Of a stretch of 64,000 nucleotides of DNA, positions 33,558-45,108 are shown one piece after another; within the stretch, counting starts at the first letter, position 1, and each line of letters starts with the position of its first letter. Source of the DNA: Trichobilharzia regenti. Taxonomy: Eukaryota; Platyhelminthes; Trematoda; Strigeidida; Schistosomatidae. The notes below the pieces were generated by a model. That model saw only the letters and a program-made list of their open reading frames with translations, was not told where the DNA came from and did not search any database. The stretch lies in NCBI GenBank assembly GCA_944472135.2, contig OX235263.1:32541379-32605378 (forward strand), read 5' to 3'. The translations under genes and the position numbers were made by a program.

Positions 33558-33993
33558 CAGGATTTAAGTTGGATGCTACTCTCATCCAATCATGATATTG
33601 AATTCCATTCTGTGTAACATTATGCATCCCTGTTGTTTCTCCGGAGCTGTTATTATCACTAGAAATACTATTCGAGTGATTTCGTATAGCCTGCTGTTCT
33701 GATTGACTACTGGAAACGATTTTACCATTAAGATCTGAAGTTAGTGCAGAATCGATTTGATTTACATCTGATATAGCTGATTGCTGATCAGTGAAATTCA
33801 TTATAGTTCCACAGTTGTTCTCATTAGCCGAAACATGTGATTTAGAACTGCCGTCCACAGGCTGTGATATATCCGAGGTATGATTATCTTGTTTCTTCAA
33901 AGGTCTCTCATCATGCTGATAACCATCGTCTGGATAGAGAAGAAAATTTAAAAATTCTGATCTTTCATCCATTAGAATGCGACTAGAATCAGA
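33558..33993 (-). CDS. PIKFYVE: PIKFYVE exon 10 of window: linker
   Basis: A 436-base exon, phase 0 to phase 1, after a strong pyrimidine tract and TTTTACAG; donor CTG|GTATGT. It starts SDSSRILMDERSEFLNFLL and becomes Ser/Asn/Gln-rich, ending with a conserved-looking DWMRVASNLNP. A separate acceptor or donor inside is not needed. Function is presumably a spacer between the Cys-rich region and the kinase. Confidence 0.78.
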
Positions 33994-34059
33994 CTGTAAA
34001 ACGCGAAAAGATGGGAGGAAAAAGAATAAAAGCAATGGATAAGAAAGCAGTTGTGCACG

Positions 34060-35554
34060 AACAAATTTTAATTACGTCTATTACACAGGGCATACACATC
34101 CATGAAATAGAATTTACAAAATATTACAAAGCATATCCAAATATAGATTGAATTGAACTTGGTGTCAAATCACCTGTCAGTAAAAGACGAAAATTGATAT
34201 TTACGTACACGCAAATATTAACTGGTAGGACAAGTATTTGATCAAATTTTTCAGTCAATTAGACAACCCTTCAAAACCACTGAAAATTATTTTATCCTAT
34301 TTAGGGCCTAGGAAACAAGTACCTTATCTAATCAACCAGTCGGTTAGAATTCAATAGCCTATGCGTTCTAACTCTCAGGAACTTGCGATATTAGCATCAC
34401 TACCATTAACTAGATGTCACCAACGTAAACCCATCATCACGTCTTACTCAGAAGACAAACGTTATAAGGACTTCTTACTGGAAATGCACGAAATCCATCT
34501 CTTATGCCACAGTGAGTAATTATTCATATTCACCTATACATAAAACACCCGTGATCAATAATGAATACCTTAGAGGTCGAATTCTCGAAGCAAAAATGCG
34601 AGGCCACCATCACTGGAATCCATGAATTCGTATTTCTGAAGACAAACACTCCCCAATGGCACTGAATACAGGTTGTGTTATGTTACTATCTGGTAGATAT
34701 GAGAAATAATGAGTCAATGAAGTTCAGAGCCAGAGTTTAGACGATAAAGTAACCACCCTATGGACTGACGCTCTTATCTTCGACTTTTTATGACGTCCAG
34801 TGTAACACATTTTGGGATGTAGGATGAATCGATTATTTATTAATCCTGGATTTTTAATATCTCTCTATCTTTTATCCGTTCACAAAATAAATTACTTGAA
34901 AATTAACCAAATTCACAAAAACTCATCTCAAACAATTAAATCAGCATCCTGTATCCATCATAGATGAGATGAAATGGTTATGTTGAAATGCGCCGAATAA
35001 CTGAACAAATGTCAGATCTAGATATGGTGTAAATAAGAACAAAAATCAACAAAGTTCGAAAAACCGTAGCTTCTCCTTTGGGTTTATCATTATGTGACTA
35101 TCGGATCAAGTTTAAGGGGTGAACACTGTATGGAACTCAACCTGCAAAGACTTACGATTCTTTTCGTTCGATCACAGCTAAATCACACTCACCTAAATTT
35201 ATCAGGATGTACCTAACTAAGAGATTTTTAGTAAGATTCAAAGCCTGTTGTAAAGATATTGACTTATTAAACACAGGTAAGTCATCGGGAAACTATGAAG
35301 AATAAGTTACAGCGGAAATATGATTCAGTTAATGGTACTGTTTCATTGTGTAATACATACAATAAACTAATTATTGGGAAAAATCTTTGTTACCCAACAC
35401 CATCGCAATTCTACTCTGAAATTAATAGTGCATAGGAATGTATGTACAAAGCTACAATGTTAAGCTGTTCTAGTTCATAATCTTAAAAGGAGAACATTTT
35501 CTTTCGAAAAATACGAACAGTTAAATGAAAATGACAATAGAGGAAGAGCCTTAC
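34060..35554. other. Intron sequence, nothing recognised
   Basis: AT-rich intron between exons 10 and 9. No repeat family or coding frame supported. Confidence 0.45.
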
Positions 35555-35663
35555 CTCAAGAACTTTTAGATAAGCTTCAAGCATGGCAGATAATTCACAA
35601 GATATTGTCTCATTTTGTAGATTGGCAATATGACATTTAATTACAGTGTGTATAGTGTAGTAT
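35555..35663 (-). CDS. PIKFYVE: PIKFYVE exon 9 of window: helical linker
   Basis: A 109-base exon with acceptor CTACCACAG and donor GAG|GTAAGG, entered after two bases and left in phase 0. It encodes a helix-like segment, YYTIHTVIKCHIANLQ followed by ELSAMLEAYLKVLE. No motif identifies it on its own. Splice sites, exact phase with both neighbours and its position after the Cys-rich region support it. Confidence 0.78.
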
Positions 35664-35812
35664 CTGTGGTAGGAATAAAACGATTTCTATTAGAATTAGT
35701 TTGTAGAAATATTTCATAGTAAGAAAATTCTTCGAAAAGTAACAAATAAGTGCGATGATTGATTATCACTAACCTCCGTTTAATCTTGAGTACGGTGCAA
35801 TATGGTCAATAA

Positions 35813-35842
35813 CAGACAAACAGACAGACAGACAGAGACAGA
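35813..35842. repeat. (CAGA)n tract
   Basis: Short CAGA repeat immediately before the CR1-like element. The same sequence ends RTE family A copies, so it may be the last trace of one. Confidence 0.75.
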
Positions 35843-35844
35843 TA

Positions 35845-37325
35845 ACCTTTTAATGATCCTAAACAATTTGCTTACAAACATGGTAGAAGTACCTTGGATG
35901 CTGTGGTTGTCTTATATCACAATGTTGTTTGTTGTTTAGACAAAGGTGCTAAATATGTTCGTGATGCTTTTGACTCTGTATCTAGGGTCCTTTCATTAAA
36001 TAAGCTTTCGTTGACACAAACAGGATCCTGGGCTAACAGTTGGTCGCATTCTTATTTTTCTGATACAATGCAGTATACTGTATATAATGGCAAATCTTCT
36101 TCTAACTCGCTTACAAAAGCCGGTGTTCCTCAACGTGTCGTCCTCTCTCCTTTTCTTTTTTCTTTCTTCCTACACGACCTGTCTCATTTAAACGAAACTA
36201 ACTTTGTCGAATATGCAGGTGATCTGACTGTATCACTGCCTATCACTTCCAAGTCTGACTGTTCAAAACTTAATAGCTTTTTGTTGGACATCAACAAGTG
36301 GTCTAAATCAAATGGTCTTATGTTAAATCCTTCCAAATGTCAGGCAGTCAACTTTACTTTCAAGCATCGGCGTGACTTACATGAACTAGTTAGTTCCCAT
36401 GATGCCCGCCTGTAGCATAGATGGCACGGAAATTGAAACCAAGCCAAGCATTGAATAACTTGGATTAGTTCTTTCCTCTGATCATCCATGGTCCACATCC
36501 CACATCTTATCTATCTCTCAGAAAATGTTTCGTCTTACCTTCTACATTAAAAAGTTAAGACAATCAGGTATCAACCAACCTTTAGTTTTGGAATTTTTAA
36601 ACTCCTGTATTTTACATATTGTACTCTATTGCTCTCCATTAATCTTTCCTGGGCTTCTCAAAAAAGATTATATCATATTACGAAGAGTATTAAATGCTTT
36701 GAGTAGGGCTTGTGGTTTGCCACTGCATGAGCTCGCCAATACTATAGTCGAGAGACACATAAATTCTTGTACAAAATGGGCAAAGGCTCTACCGTCAGAC
36801 CCTCTGCACCCCCTTTATTCACAACTATTCCGTTGTATCTCATCAGGTAGGACGAGAAGTTAATATAAAAAGTTACATGCCCGTACCACTGTGTACAGAA
36901 ATTCTACAATACCCTATTTAACCCGTACTTTACGTGATGAAAACTCTGTTAGACGTGAAACACATAAGTAATTAGCACAGTGAATCGACTCTTTCATTGT
37001 TCATCTTTCTGTATTATATGGTGTCACACTTTCTATCGTTTAATTATAACTTTGCTATTTTATTTCAGTTGTTATTACTATTATTACTACAATTTTATAC
37101 TTTATGCATATTTTTCTCCGTATTGCATGCAATATTTCGCTATGTAGCCGCTATAACAACGTTTTATTATTATTATTATGTAATGTTTATTTTTAATTTT
37201 TTGTCGTTTTTGAGTAAATTAGATGCAATATTGTACGGAATGCTGAAAATTCCTTGCTGTATCACTAGTACTGTTTTTGGAATGAAGCAAAAGCAAATTA
37301 TCATTATCATTATTATTATTACAGT
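35845..37325 (+). mobile_element. CR1-like non-LTR retrotransposon, 3' half
   Basis: Starts in RT with DPKQFAYKHGRSTLDAVVVL. The motif A part is deleted (YVRDAFDSVSR). Motif C reads FVEYAGDLTVS, Y-A-G-D in place of YADD. A second frame (36525-36863) carries YIKKLRQSGINQPL and the end of the thumb. The element ends in ATTATTATT (about 37300-37322). Plus strand, opposite to the host gene. Confidence 0.82.
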
Positions 37326-37680
37326 AACAAGATTACGCAAAACGTGTTACTTAAGGGGAGGAATTCGATCAATGAGTTTTAGATGGCTAGGATATGCATC
37401 ATTTCTTGACCAGAAATGTTAACTGAAATAGGATTAAGCTGGAAAAGGTTGGTCAAATGACAAAAGGAAACAAATCCATGATGAAGTCATTAACTATTGC
37501 ATCAAATCATGTAAGAAGTTGTAGACCGGTCAGATGACATTCTTGATATACTAAGGATCGACAGTCTGAGTCTGTTGGTGACATGACTGAAAATCGTTAA
37601 TTATAGTTTCATTACTTCACTGGATTACTTCGATGAATCGTGACAACTTGAACTGCTACCCCTTTCTACAGATTTCTACG
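37326..37680 (+). mobile_element. Degraded RTE family A fragment
   Basis: Retains SFRWLGYASFL-type coding (equivalent of RLRWLGHVL) and 'ggaaaaggttggtcaaatgac', then 'gttggtgacatgactgaaaatcgtt'. Directly follows the CR1-like tail. Confidence 0.6.
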
Positions 37681-37999
37681 CTGACAAGTCAGTTAGTCAA
37701 ACACTGGTCATCACCTGACACACTTAAAGAAGTGGTAGAAATGCCTAATTTCACTGACTGTTCTATACAGCCACTTTCACAGTAAGAAACAGTAGAGATA
37801 CTTTCAGTTGAATTCGATAAAATGTAGTACAGGTGACTATAAACTACAAGTTATTCCCTGCAAGGTAAATGCTTACGGTAGAAAATTCTACAACTATGAC
37901 TGCAGAAGCATTCACCATAATCTGTCATAAAACACAAATATCAGGAACTGCGACACTTAGTTTGTCGCACACATTCTTAGCACAATCACTGATTTGTTT

Positions 38000-38565
38000 T
38001 AATCTTAAGCATAAATTATAGAGTGCTCTATCAAAATAAATAAGGGTGGAAAGGCAAGACAGACTTTTATCATTCTGGAAATCTGCTACATTCAGCATAA
38101 GGAGCAAAAGCCAGATTTCCAACACGGATGTTAAATCAGTGCTTCTACATCATTTACATATTTGGCGTGCCACCAGAAGCATTTGCAACAGCCTGCTGTA
38201 GACAATTTCATAAAGAGCTGTTTTCGTTGGCTGGGTACTGAAGACTAGATGACCAACCAGAAAGCAATAGCAGCAAAGAACTCCGGTAATGAACCATCGA
38301 AAAACTTATTGCTCAATAAATATTTCGAAAAAAAAATAGAGATCGATAGGTCATACACTGAAGAAACTGTCGAATGACATCATACGCCAGGCGCCTGAGC
38401 GGAAACTGAGTGGGAAACAACACGTTGGGCTTCCGAAGGTGATATAAAGGAGATCGAGTGAGGAGGAGATGAGAGCTTATGAGCAATCATCATGCAATGG
38501 GCTAAACAAGACTGAGGCAAACAGTGTGAAATGGATATGTGCTGCTAGAGCCCTATTCTGTTCAG
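38000..38565 (+). mobile_element. RTE family B, 3' part
   Basis: Includes the block 'agacttttatcattctggaaatctg' (RT end), 'gatttccaacacggatgtt' and the 'tggatatgtgctgctagagcccta' ending. Same order as 53.74-54.41 kb. Frameshifted. Confidence 0.72.
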
Positions 38566-38703
38566 AAAACAAAGAGTATAATGATTTATAGTAAATAACA
38601 CGTTAACATTAATGGTCAGTGCTTTACAGTACGGTCTGTAAACATTGAATCAGGTTCAAAATGCTAATTAAAACGACATTGAGGCTGAAAATAATTGACT
38701 TAC

Positions 38704-39054
38704 TTTGTCAAGACTTCAGATGCTTCTGTAAACAGATAGGTTGGTAAAGCAACTGATTTGCGTAAGTTAGTAGTACTAGTAGTAGTAGTAGAGGCGGCAG
38801 TCCCAATTTTTGATTCTTGTACTAGTCTGTTTGATACATTATGAGACTGATTAGTCACATCTGCACTCTCAGTACGATTACAGAATGTACTATCATTTAT
38901 AACTGACTTATTTTCAACAGACGATTGCCTTGTATGTGTAACAGAACTATTATTATTATTATTACTGTCCAACTTTGGGATATTGATTTTAGCTGGGAAA
39001 ACACGAATCTCGCTAGGAGGCATTACAATTTCATAAACATTAACAGGTTGATAT
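38704..39054 (-). CDS. PIKFYVE: PIKFYVE exon 8 of window: end of Cys-rich region
   Basis: A 351-base exon with acceptor TATACTGGTAG and donor ACAAA|GTAAGT. It begins YQPVNVYEIVMPPSEIRVFP, the equivalent of family Y-S-P-(I/V)-x-x-x-E-(I/V)-x-x-P-x-x-x-I. An Asn/Ser/Thr-rich stretch of about 85 residues then runs to the end. It includes short runs encoded by ATT/AGT trinucleotide repeats, likely slippage-prone. Confidence 0.88.
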
Positions 39055-39338
39055 CTACCAGTATAAAAGGAGTGATAAAATAACACATGAAAATAAATTA
39101 GTTAATAAGTTTTAAAAATCCTACATAAAAACAATTAATAATGGTAATTTCCTTCCACATGAATGGATTTTACAGTAGATGTGTGCAGAAAATTTCTTTA
39201 AGATAGGTGACTTTAATACAATTGACTGGTTTGATCATAAAATTCTAATTTATTCCATTTAAGGGCTAACTTCAGAAACGCCTTCTAATTGTTACCGTCT
39301 TGCAACTATAACAACACAGCTATTTTGATGTAATTGTG

Positions 39339-39682
39339 TGTAACGACAGAAGAAAAGGGCCAGGCAACAGATCCTTTATTGAGGAAATCAAGAGATATTT
39401 ATAGATTTTTATGTACATTATTATTTGTTATTATTAGCAGAGAAACACTGTCGTGTGATTGGTCGTTTTCTCACTGGAAGTTATTCTGTCATCTCTTTGT
39501 GGCCGTTTCTTTGAAGGTCAGATCATATATATGCTAATTGTATCCGCCCACGCAAAGTCTGCTGTTACTGGTTGTTGCGTTAGTATTTGTTATTGTTTTT
39601 TTCTCATGACCAAGATTTGGGACGTAAACATTGACGTAAATTGCTGTCTACCACTTTTGGTTAGCACACAGCTCTCACCACA
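39339..39682 (-). mobile_element. Solo LTR, gypsy-like
   Basis: On the minus strand begins TGTGGTGAGAGCTGTG and ends TCTTCTGTCGTTACA: the same ends as the LTRs at 30.2-32.0 kb, but a diverged middle. It has an AATAAA-like site near its end. A clean 4-bp duplication is not visible. No internal region adjoins. Confidence 0.75.
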
Positions 39683-40094
39683 GTTGTATTCTCTGAGCTG
39701 GATGGTTTATTTGAGAAGCTTTCATTGCCCATCTTCAGGGTGTACTTCAATTTGAAGTGAGCTTTTAGATTTTTCCACGAGTTCATAAGTCATCTCTCCT
39801 GATGACCCTAAACGTGATTAATTGTTGTTTTTGTGTTTTCACAACCTCTAGGCTACTTGTATTGGTATTGACTGTTCCCTTGACCTAAAGTTTGTACGCA
39901 TACAGACAACCACGGATAACAATTCGACTGGAACAACGTTCATATATTAGACAGAGGACTCAGCAAGAATGCTAGAGAATTTTTAGAAACTTGGTATTCT
40001 AGTGAATCGTCAATCAATAAACAAGTCGAAACAGACAAAATTTACCAACCGATAAGAAGGAAATCGTTATTGATATAAGGATAAAACCTGGGCA

Positions 40095-40245
40095 CTGTGG
40101 TAGAGTATAACTCAATTATGGATAAAATTTTATTTTGATAAACTCTCAGAGTGTTATACAGTAATATTTACTGATGACCACATTTCGAGCACAAATTAAT
40201 ACTGCTCATAATCATATCAAGACACTCACGCAACTGAAAGTCGTA
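40095..40245 (+). repeat. Penelope-type terminal repeat
   Basis: Blocks 'gggcactgtggtagagtataact', 'ttatggataaaattttatttt', 'actgatgacc' and 'tttcgagcacaaa...gctcataatcatatcaa', in the same order as 42.8-43.0 and 51.5-51.64 kb. On the minus strand GAGCA/TGCTC is followed by GAAA, resembling hammerhead stem II plus GAAA without a proper CTGANGA. Confidence 0.6.
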
Positions 40246-40539
40246 CATCAAAACTCCTTAACCGGTAACTGTCAGTTACAAAGTCTATCCGCATTTGTTA
40301 TTAAACTGGATAGCCCCAGATAAAATTATGGAGGTGAGTCAGAAAAAGAGGATATAAGTTATGCAAATAAAATGCTCAACCAAAATTCAATGAGATAATA
40401 AAATATTATTATGTGTTAACCTGAACATGAAAGAAAGCCTTCTGAGGTTTGTGTGGTACTTTGTTTGTCACAAGTAAATGAGACACAGATAAATTACATT
40501 GGTTGGTCAATACATAGTAACCAGTGTCATGCACGTAAT

Positions 40540-40740
40540 CATCGGTGATGGTACTCCTGTATAACGGGAGATCGATCGTGAACCTGAATCACATAGCGGG
40601 AACGTCTCTGACTGCGATACTGGATGACACGGTTTTAAGTCTCATAAAGGAAGTCAGTTCCTTTATGGTTGAGGATGTGCTCCACTGATGAGTGCTAGTA
40701 AGCGCGAAATCTAGATCCAGGGTTGACTGACTCTAATCAT
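40540..40740 (+). mobile_element. SINE family C with hammerhead core
   Basis: Degraded tRNA-like head ('gggaacgtctctgactgcgatac') followed by 'aaggaagtcagttcctttatggttg' and then CTGATGA (40685-40691), GTGC...GCGC stem, GAAA (40706-40709) and ATCTAGATC. All invariant core bases are present. Stem I is not clearly paired in this copy. The better preserved head is in the copy at 59.57 kb. Confidence 0.68.
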
Positions 40741-40887
40741 TTAACATCAATAATAATACATTATTATTTATTAGATATTAGTTCGAACACAACTTGTTGC
40801 CTACAAACACATAAAAAAGATAAAAATGGATCGGAATTTAGACAGCAATATAAAAGACACAAAATTATAACACTAATAATGTCTTAC

Positions 40888-41427
40888 TTGAAAACAGCTA
40901 GTTTTCTATCGAAAGAAAAACAATGCTGCAAACACTTATGAACAGAATGCGTACAACTGAAATCTAACATGGATTCCATATTCTGACCATTGACTACTCC
41001 ACTCCCAACTGTCGAAGGTGATGACGGCTTCTGTGTTTCAACTAAATCCAATTCATTACCTGAAGTGCTACGTGAATATGTTGAATTTTTACCAATCATA
41101 CCACAACGAGCCCAATCATTAGAACTGTTAATCATTATATCGAGGAATTTTACAAATGATAAATGCCATGTATCAGCAGACATATATCTGGTAGCTGAAT
41201 TCATTCGACATATTGGACAGAATAACCACATTAGTATTCGACTCTTAGGACGTGATTTTGAATCATTATTACTGCATAGATTTGGTGGATCTCCTAATGC
41301 ATCTGATCGAGATGGATCTTGTGTCAACTTACTTATCGTAAGTTGTACTGAACCTGAGGTTTGAATAAATCTTTGGATATGCTCAGACATTGGAACATTG
41401 CATAGCGGGTTACGACATTGTTGTTGC
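40888..41427 (-). CDS. PIKFYVE: PIKFYVE exon 7 of window: Cys-rich core
   Basis: A 540-base exon: acceptor TTTTTTCTAG, donor TTCAA|GTAAGA, entered and left two bases into a codon. It carries the paired Cys motifs of the CCR region: C-R-N-P-L-C near the start, then WLFCPICRMN, SADTWHLSFVKFLDI and CTHSVHKCLQHCF. These match family C-x(4)-C, F-C-P-x-C-R, S-x-D-T-W-x-x-S-F-x-K-F-L and C-G-H-S-x-H motifs, presumably metal-binding. A Ser-rich insert of about 50 residues lies between the third and fourth blocks. Confidence 0.95.
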
Positions 41428-41879
41428 CTAGAAAAAACATAACAAACACAATATCAAATTAGGCCCCATGTGGGAACAAACTATTGTTGTAGCCACTTAT
41501 ATTACTATTTATTGTACGACTAAATAACCAATACTGAGTGAATAATTTACTAATAAACTTTATTCTCGGAAGCGACAACCACGTAGAATAGATTAATCAC
41601 TTAAATAATTTAACTAACGCAAGTAGAAGGAATTGAACAGACTCATATCCTAAAGATTGAATCTTCTGTATCTTAGGCCACCACAAAATATGTATATACA
41701 AGATTGGAATAAGAACTTCAGACAGTTCAGTAGTTTTTACTTGTTGAAGACGGGACACATAAGAACTTTGGGCCAGTCACTACTTATCATCCATTATAAC
41801 TAGAATAACTCGAACAAAACCATCTGGCTACCAAAAGATGAGATGCTCACTAGCGACTTGCCCTATTCAGGCAGGTAGT

Positions 41880-42240
41880 TACCTGGGGTTCTGGTGAGAA
41901 GTCGTGACCAGTAGGGTGCAGCAGATTGGGCGTGAGGGCAAACACTCGCCGAAGACATTTGCAGTGGTCGCGCTATGTTGTGAATAGGCAGAAGTTAGAA
42001 TTCATGGGCCATTGGATCGGGTCCCAGTGGCTTAATGGTATACGAGCTGGCTTGCCTTTTAACCAGAAGGTCCTGGTTCGAACCCCGGTGGTGCGTACTG
42101 CTGAAGAGTCCCAAACTAGGCTGACGAAACAGCTGTCCAATACTCCCAGGTTTTCCAATGGTTCTCTAACTAATGTCAGCTCATGATGAAATCCTGTAAC
42201 CAATCACTCAAATCCCTACGAACCAACATTAAATACCAGA
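41880..42240 (+). mobile_element. SINE family A with complete hammerhead
   Basis: Plus-oriented unit. The 5' region 'ggttctggtgagaagtcgtg' is followed by a tRNA-like head with A-box-like CAGTGGCTTAATGGTA (from about 42025) and B box GGTTCGAACCCC (about 42075-42086). The hammerhead and a 3' arm 'gatgaaatcctgtaaccaatc' follow. Best preserved member of the family in the window. Confidence 0.82.
42093..42143 (+). ncRNA. Type I hammerhead ribozyme candidate
   Basis: Order: stem I strand GCGTACTG (42093-42100), CTGAAGA (42101-42107), stem II GTCCC...GAC with a two-base bulge (42108-42125), GAAA (42126-42129). A palindromic stem III ACAGCTGT (42129-42136) follows, with C17 at 42137 and CAATAC (42138-42143) pairing with GTACTG except at one position. 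Cleavage would fall after 42137. The two-strand palindrome suggests it works as a dimer. Sequence-based prediction only. Confidence 0.65.
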
Positions 42241-42354
42241 AAAGTTAGGGCCAAGAGGTTCATTCAGAGAAAAATACAACCACAAGCACTTTTAATTCAC
42301 TGATCAGTTGTAAGAGCATGTGACTCCCAAACGCCTTATAACATGAATCATTTC

Positions 42355-42665
42355 ACTACTTGTTGGTGGTGGCTACCTGTGGAGTCCAGTAAGCATGTTG
42401 CTTCCTATTTGGAACTCATCGGCTGAATGTAGCCGCATTCCCATTGAGTGATGGTGTTCCGAAATCTAGTGCAACGGCGTGAGAGCAACTAGCACCAGTT
42501 GTACAAGAATTGGGTTTCATGGCCCAGTGACACACTGGGTAACACTTTGGTGTTGAAAACGATGGGTACTGAATTCATATCTCAGTGGGAACAGTACAAC
42601 TGACTGGAGCTTCAGATACTTTCGGGCATCAACGAAACATCTCCACTAGGAACTGGCATATCAAA
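42355..42665 (-). mobile_element. Sm-alpha-like hammerhead repeat, copy 3
   Basis: Minus strand core CCGATGA (42417-42423), GTTCCAAATAGGA stem II and GCAAC in place of GAAAC. A tRNA-like remnant follows upstream on the minus strand. Most degraded of the four copies. Confidence 0.65.
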
Positions 42666-42809
42666 ACAAAACCAACATTTCGGTGCAATAGAACCAATCA
42701 ACGGGAAATTCAAACTTAAGAATATTTTTTGCAAGTCAATTACCTAATTAATAAAAATTAATTAACGATACAGTTATAAGTATAAAACTTGGGCACTATG
42801 GAAGAGTAT

Positions 42810-43035
42810 AACTCCATTATGGATAAGATTTTATTTTTATTAAATCACACAGTGTTGTACAGTTATATTAACTGATGACGTTTCGAGCACAAAGTTTTGC
42901 TCATAATCATATCAAGTGATATGATATGATTGATATGATTATGAGCAATAGTTTGTGCTCGAAACGTCATCAGTTAATATAACTGTACAACACTGTGTGA
43001 TTTAATAAAAATAAAATCTTATCCATAATGGAGTT
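42810..43035. repeat. 105-bp near-perfect inverted repeat
   Basis: Arms 42810-42914 and 42931-43035 are reverse complements with about two mismatches, separated by 16 AT-rich bases. The sequence is the Penelope-type terminal repeat also seen singly at 40.1 and 51.5 kb. It ends 38 bases from the donor site of the PIKFYVE exon at 43073, inside the intron. Confidence 0.92.
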
Positions 43036-43072
43036 AACGATACAGGTAATTTAAGAGGAAATATAGACTCAC

Positions 43073-43254
43073 ATAAAACAAAACTTCTCCAAAAATAATC
43101 CAAGCGGTAAATCACTCTGACCATAAAACTCCACTGTGGCTATTATAGGCGGGACACAGGGTTCTGGTCGCATAATACACTTCGGTGTAAATAATAACGC
43201 CAGAAAGCTTAGAGATTGATATGAACGTGGATCTAAAATACTGCGTCGTAAACG
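43073..43254 (-). CDS. PIKFYVE: PIKFYVE exon 6 of window: start of Cys-rich region
   Basis: A 182-base exon with acceptor TTGTAACAG and donor TTTTAT|GTGAG, leaving in phase 2. It encodes SILDPRSYQSLSFLALLFTP, then PEPCVPPIIATVEFYGQSD and LPLGLFLEKFCF. This is the hallmark LDPR...CV.P.I.TMEFYG..DL.LG.FLE.YCF block of PIKfyve/Fab1 that opens the conserved Cys-rich (CCR) region. A 105-bp inverted repeat lies 38 bases beyond the donor, at 42810-43035. Confidence 0.96.
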
Positions 43255-44860
43255 CTGTTACAAAGAATAGAAAACGGAAGAGAAAAAAAATGACAAGTTG
43301 ATAGTCTTCTTATAAATTAAGAAAACAAAGTGGAATGACGAATGGGGAGTGGAACTGAAGATTTCAGTTGACGTAGCAGCCTTCATTCATAAGCAAACTA
43401 ACTAGACAAATCAACTTGCAGTAGTACCATAGATAATATGAAAATCAATAAAGCACCTTTAGAAAGTTTCTTGTTTCGGTTGTATAACTTCGATGTTGTA
43501 CAGATTTTCAAATATATCTGACATCTACTCGATCATTCGGTTACTGTTGCTTAGTTACACCCGGAGAGAAAATAAATTTTGCATAAGATGGTATTGCAGA
43601 ACATCCGTGAAGTATACAGAATTCCTTACGACTGGAAGATTTAACATAATAGATACCTACATATCGACTTTATCATGATCGATTTACCACTGAAACAAGA
43701 AGTTCAGTAATTTAAAAGCACGACTAAGTTGCTGCCTTGTTCACTCTTATTTATAGCATACTTTCATCACCATGTACAGTTATAGTGAACACTGTAAATG
43801 AACATGAAAATTGAACGTTGGTCCATTGGCCTTGTTCACCACTGGCGGGCAACTCGAAGGCGCGAATGATTCAATCGTGTACAAGTTGGAAGAAGACGAA
43901 AGAATATGAATAGAGGTATAGTACATTCCTTGTAAAACATTTGTTTATAGACTTTGTAGGACAAAGAATTTAACTGCCAAACAATACAATTTCTTATTAC
44001 AAGCCCTTGTGTTTTGGAGTTAAAGTCGACAATCGTTCACAGTAATTATCGATTCGGAGTGTCTTCGCAAATAACAGGAACTTAGCGTTAAGTTCCTTGA
44101 CAAACATCATCTATAAAAAATAACTTGATGACATAAAACTATACTAGTAATAACATTACACAGGATCTGAGAAATGTATAGCCTTTTAGAAGATATGCTC
44201 ATAAGTCCCTACAAACACTTGATCAGTGATGAGTTCTACGTAGCACAGTTTTAACTGAATAAACATTGTATAATTTTCTACAATGATTCCCTATCCTTAC
44301 CTGAAATTAGTATCTAATCTCTGATTTATGACTAGGGAAATATTAAATGAACAGTAGTGCGCATGTAGTTTACATGGAGAGATGATTAATCGGTTCAAAA
44401 TTATCTCACTGGAAATATTACAGGCAGGTATATACTGTCAGCAATTCACAATAGAAATTGTATTATGTTACATTCACTGAATTAAACAGTCTTAAAAGGT
44501 TTATCGGAAAAAAGAAAATTACATTCATGCTTTGTATGTTATTGAAACAGTAATAAAAAGTCGCCGTAGACATGTCTCCAAAACACACACAGACATACAT
44601 GGCTACAGTTGCCAGAGTTCTGGTTAAGTTAGTGAAGCCTATCGTGCAATTTGACAAAGGGTTCTGATGTTAAATGTCCCCATATGAAGTTGGTAGTGTG
44701 GTTTGAAGAGACTAATAGTAGTGTTTTTCCGGTTCCTGTTATTATTGGCAGTTGCATAGTTATGGAGGTGTATAGGCAGTTACTAATTCTGGCTACCTGA
44801 AACAGAAGGAGCGTTAGTGTTGTGTGACTGCAGATCCCAGTGGATAACCGCCTAAAGGCG
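43255..44860. other. Intron sequence, nothing recognised
   Basis: AT-rich with no supported coding or repeat family. A loose resemblance between 44500-44580 and 45560-45620 may be a diverged duplication. Confidence 0.4.
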
Positions 44861-44870
44861 GTCACACTGT

Positions 44871-45108
44871 GGTGGTGTGATACAGACATTGTGTTCCAAC
44901 GGAATATTATTGTCATATATTCCCACAGTTCATTACGGCATTCGCGATAGAATGCTATGTATATCTGAATATTCTATTTCATGTCGTTTAATGTAAACCA
45001 AAATCACACGCTCAGTCTTTAGTTAACGAATATAAACTACATACATAAACAGCAGTTTGATTGATGAAAATATACCTTGGCTTCCGTGTCTTGCTTTCTG
45101 CTGTTACA
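44871..45108 (+). mobile_element. Possible solo LTR
   Basis: Starts TGTGGTGGTGTGATAC and ends GCTTTCTGCTGTTACA, the ends of the gypsy-like LTRs in this window, with an ATATAAAC box near 45030. The flanks ACAC/ACAG are close to but not a perfect duplication. Shorter than the others. Confidence 0.5.

Noticed and set aside
40990..41364. 124-residue plus-strand frame
   Set aside because: Antisense shadow of the Cys-rich PIKFYVE exon.
42845..42905. Active hammerhead in the Penelope-type terminal repeat (GAGCA/TGCTC + GAAA)
   Set aside because: On the strand with GAAA the expected CTGANGA reads TTATGA-like, with a base missing, so only a remnant can be claimed.
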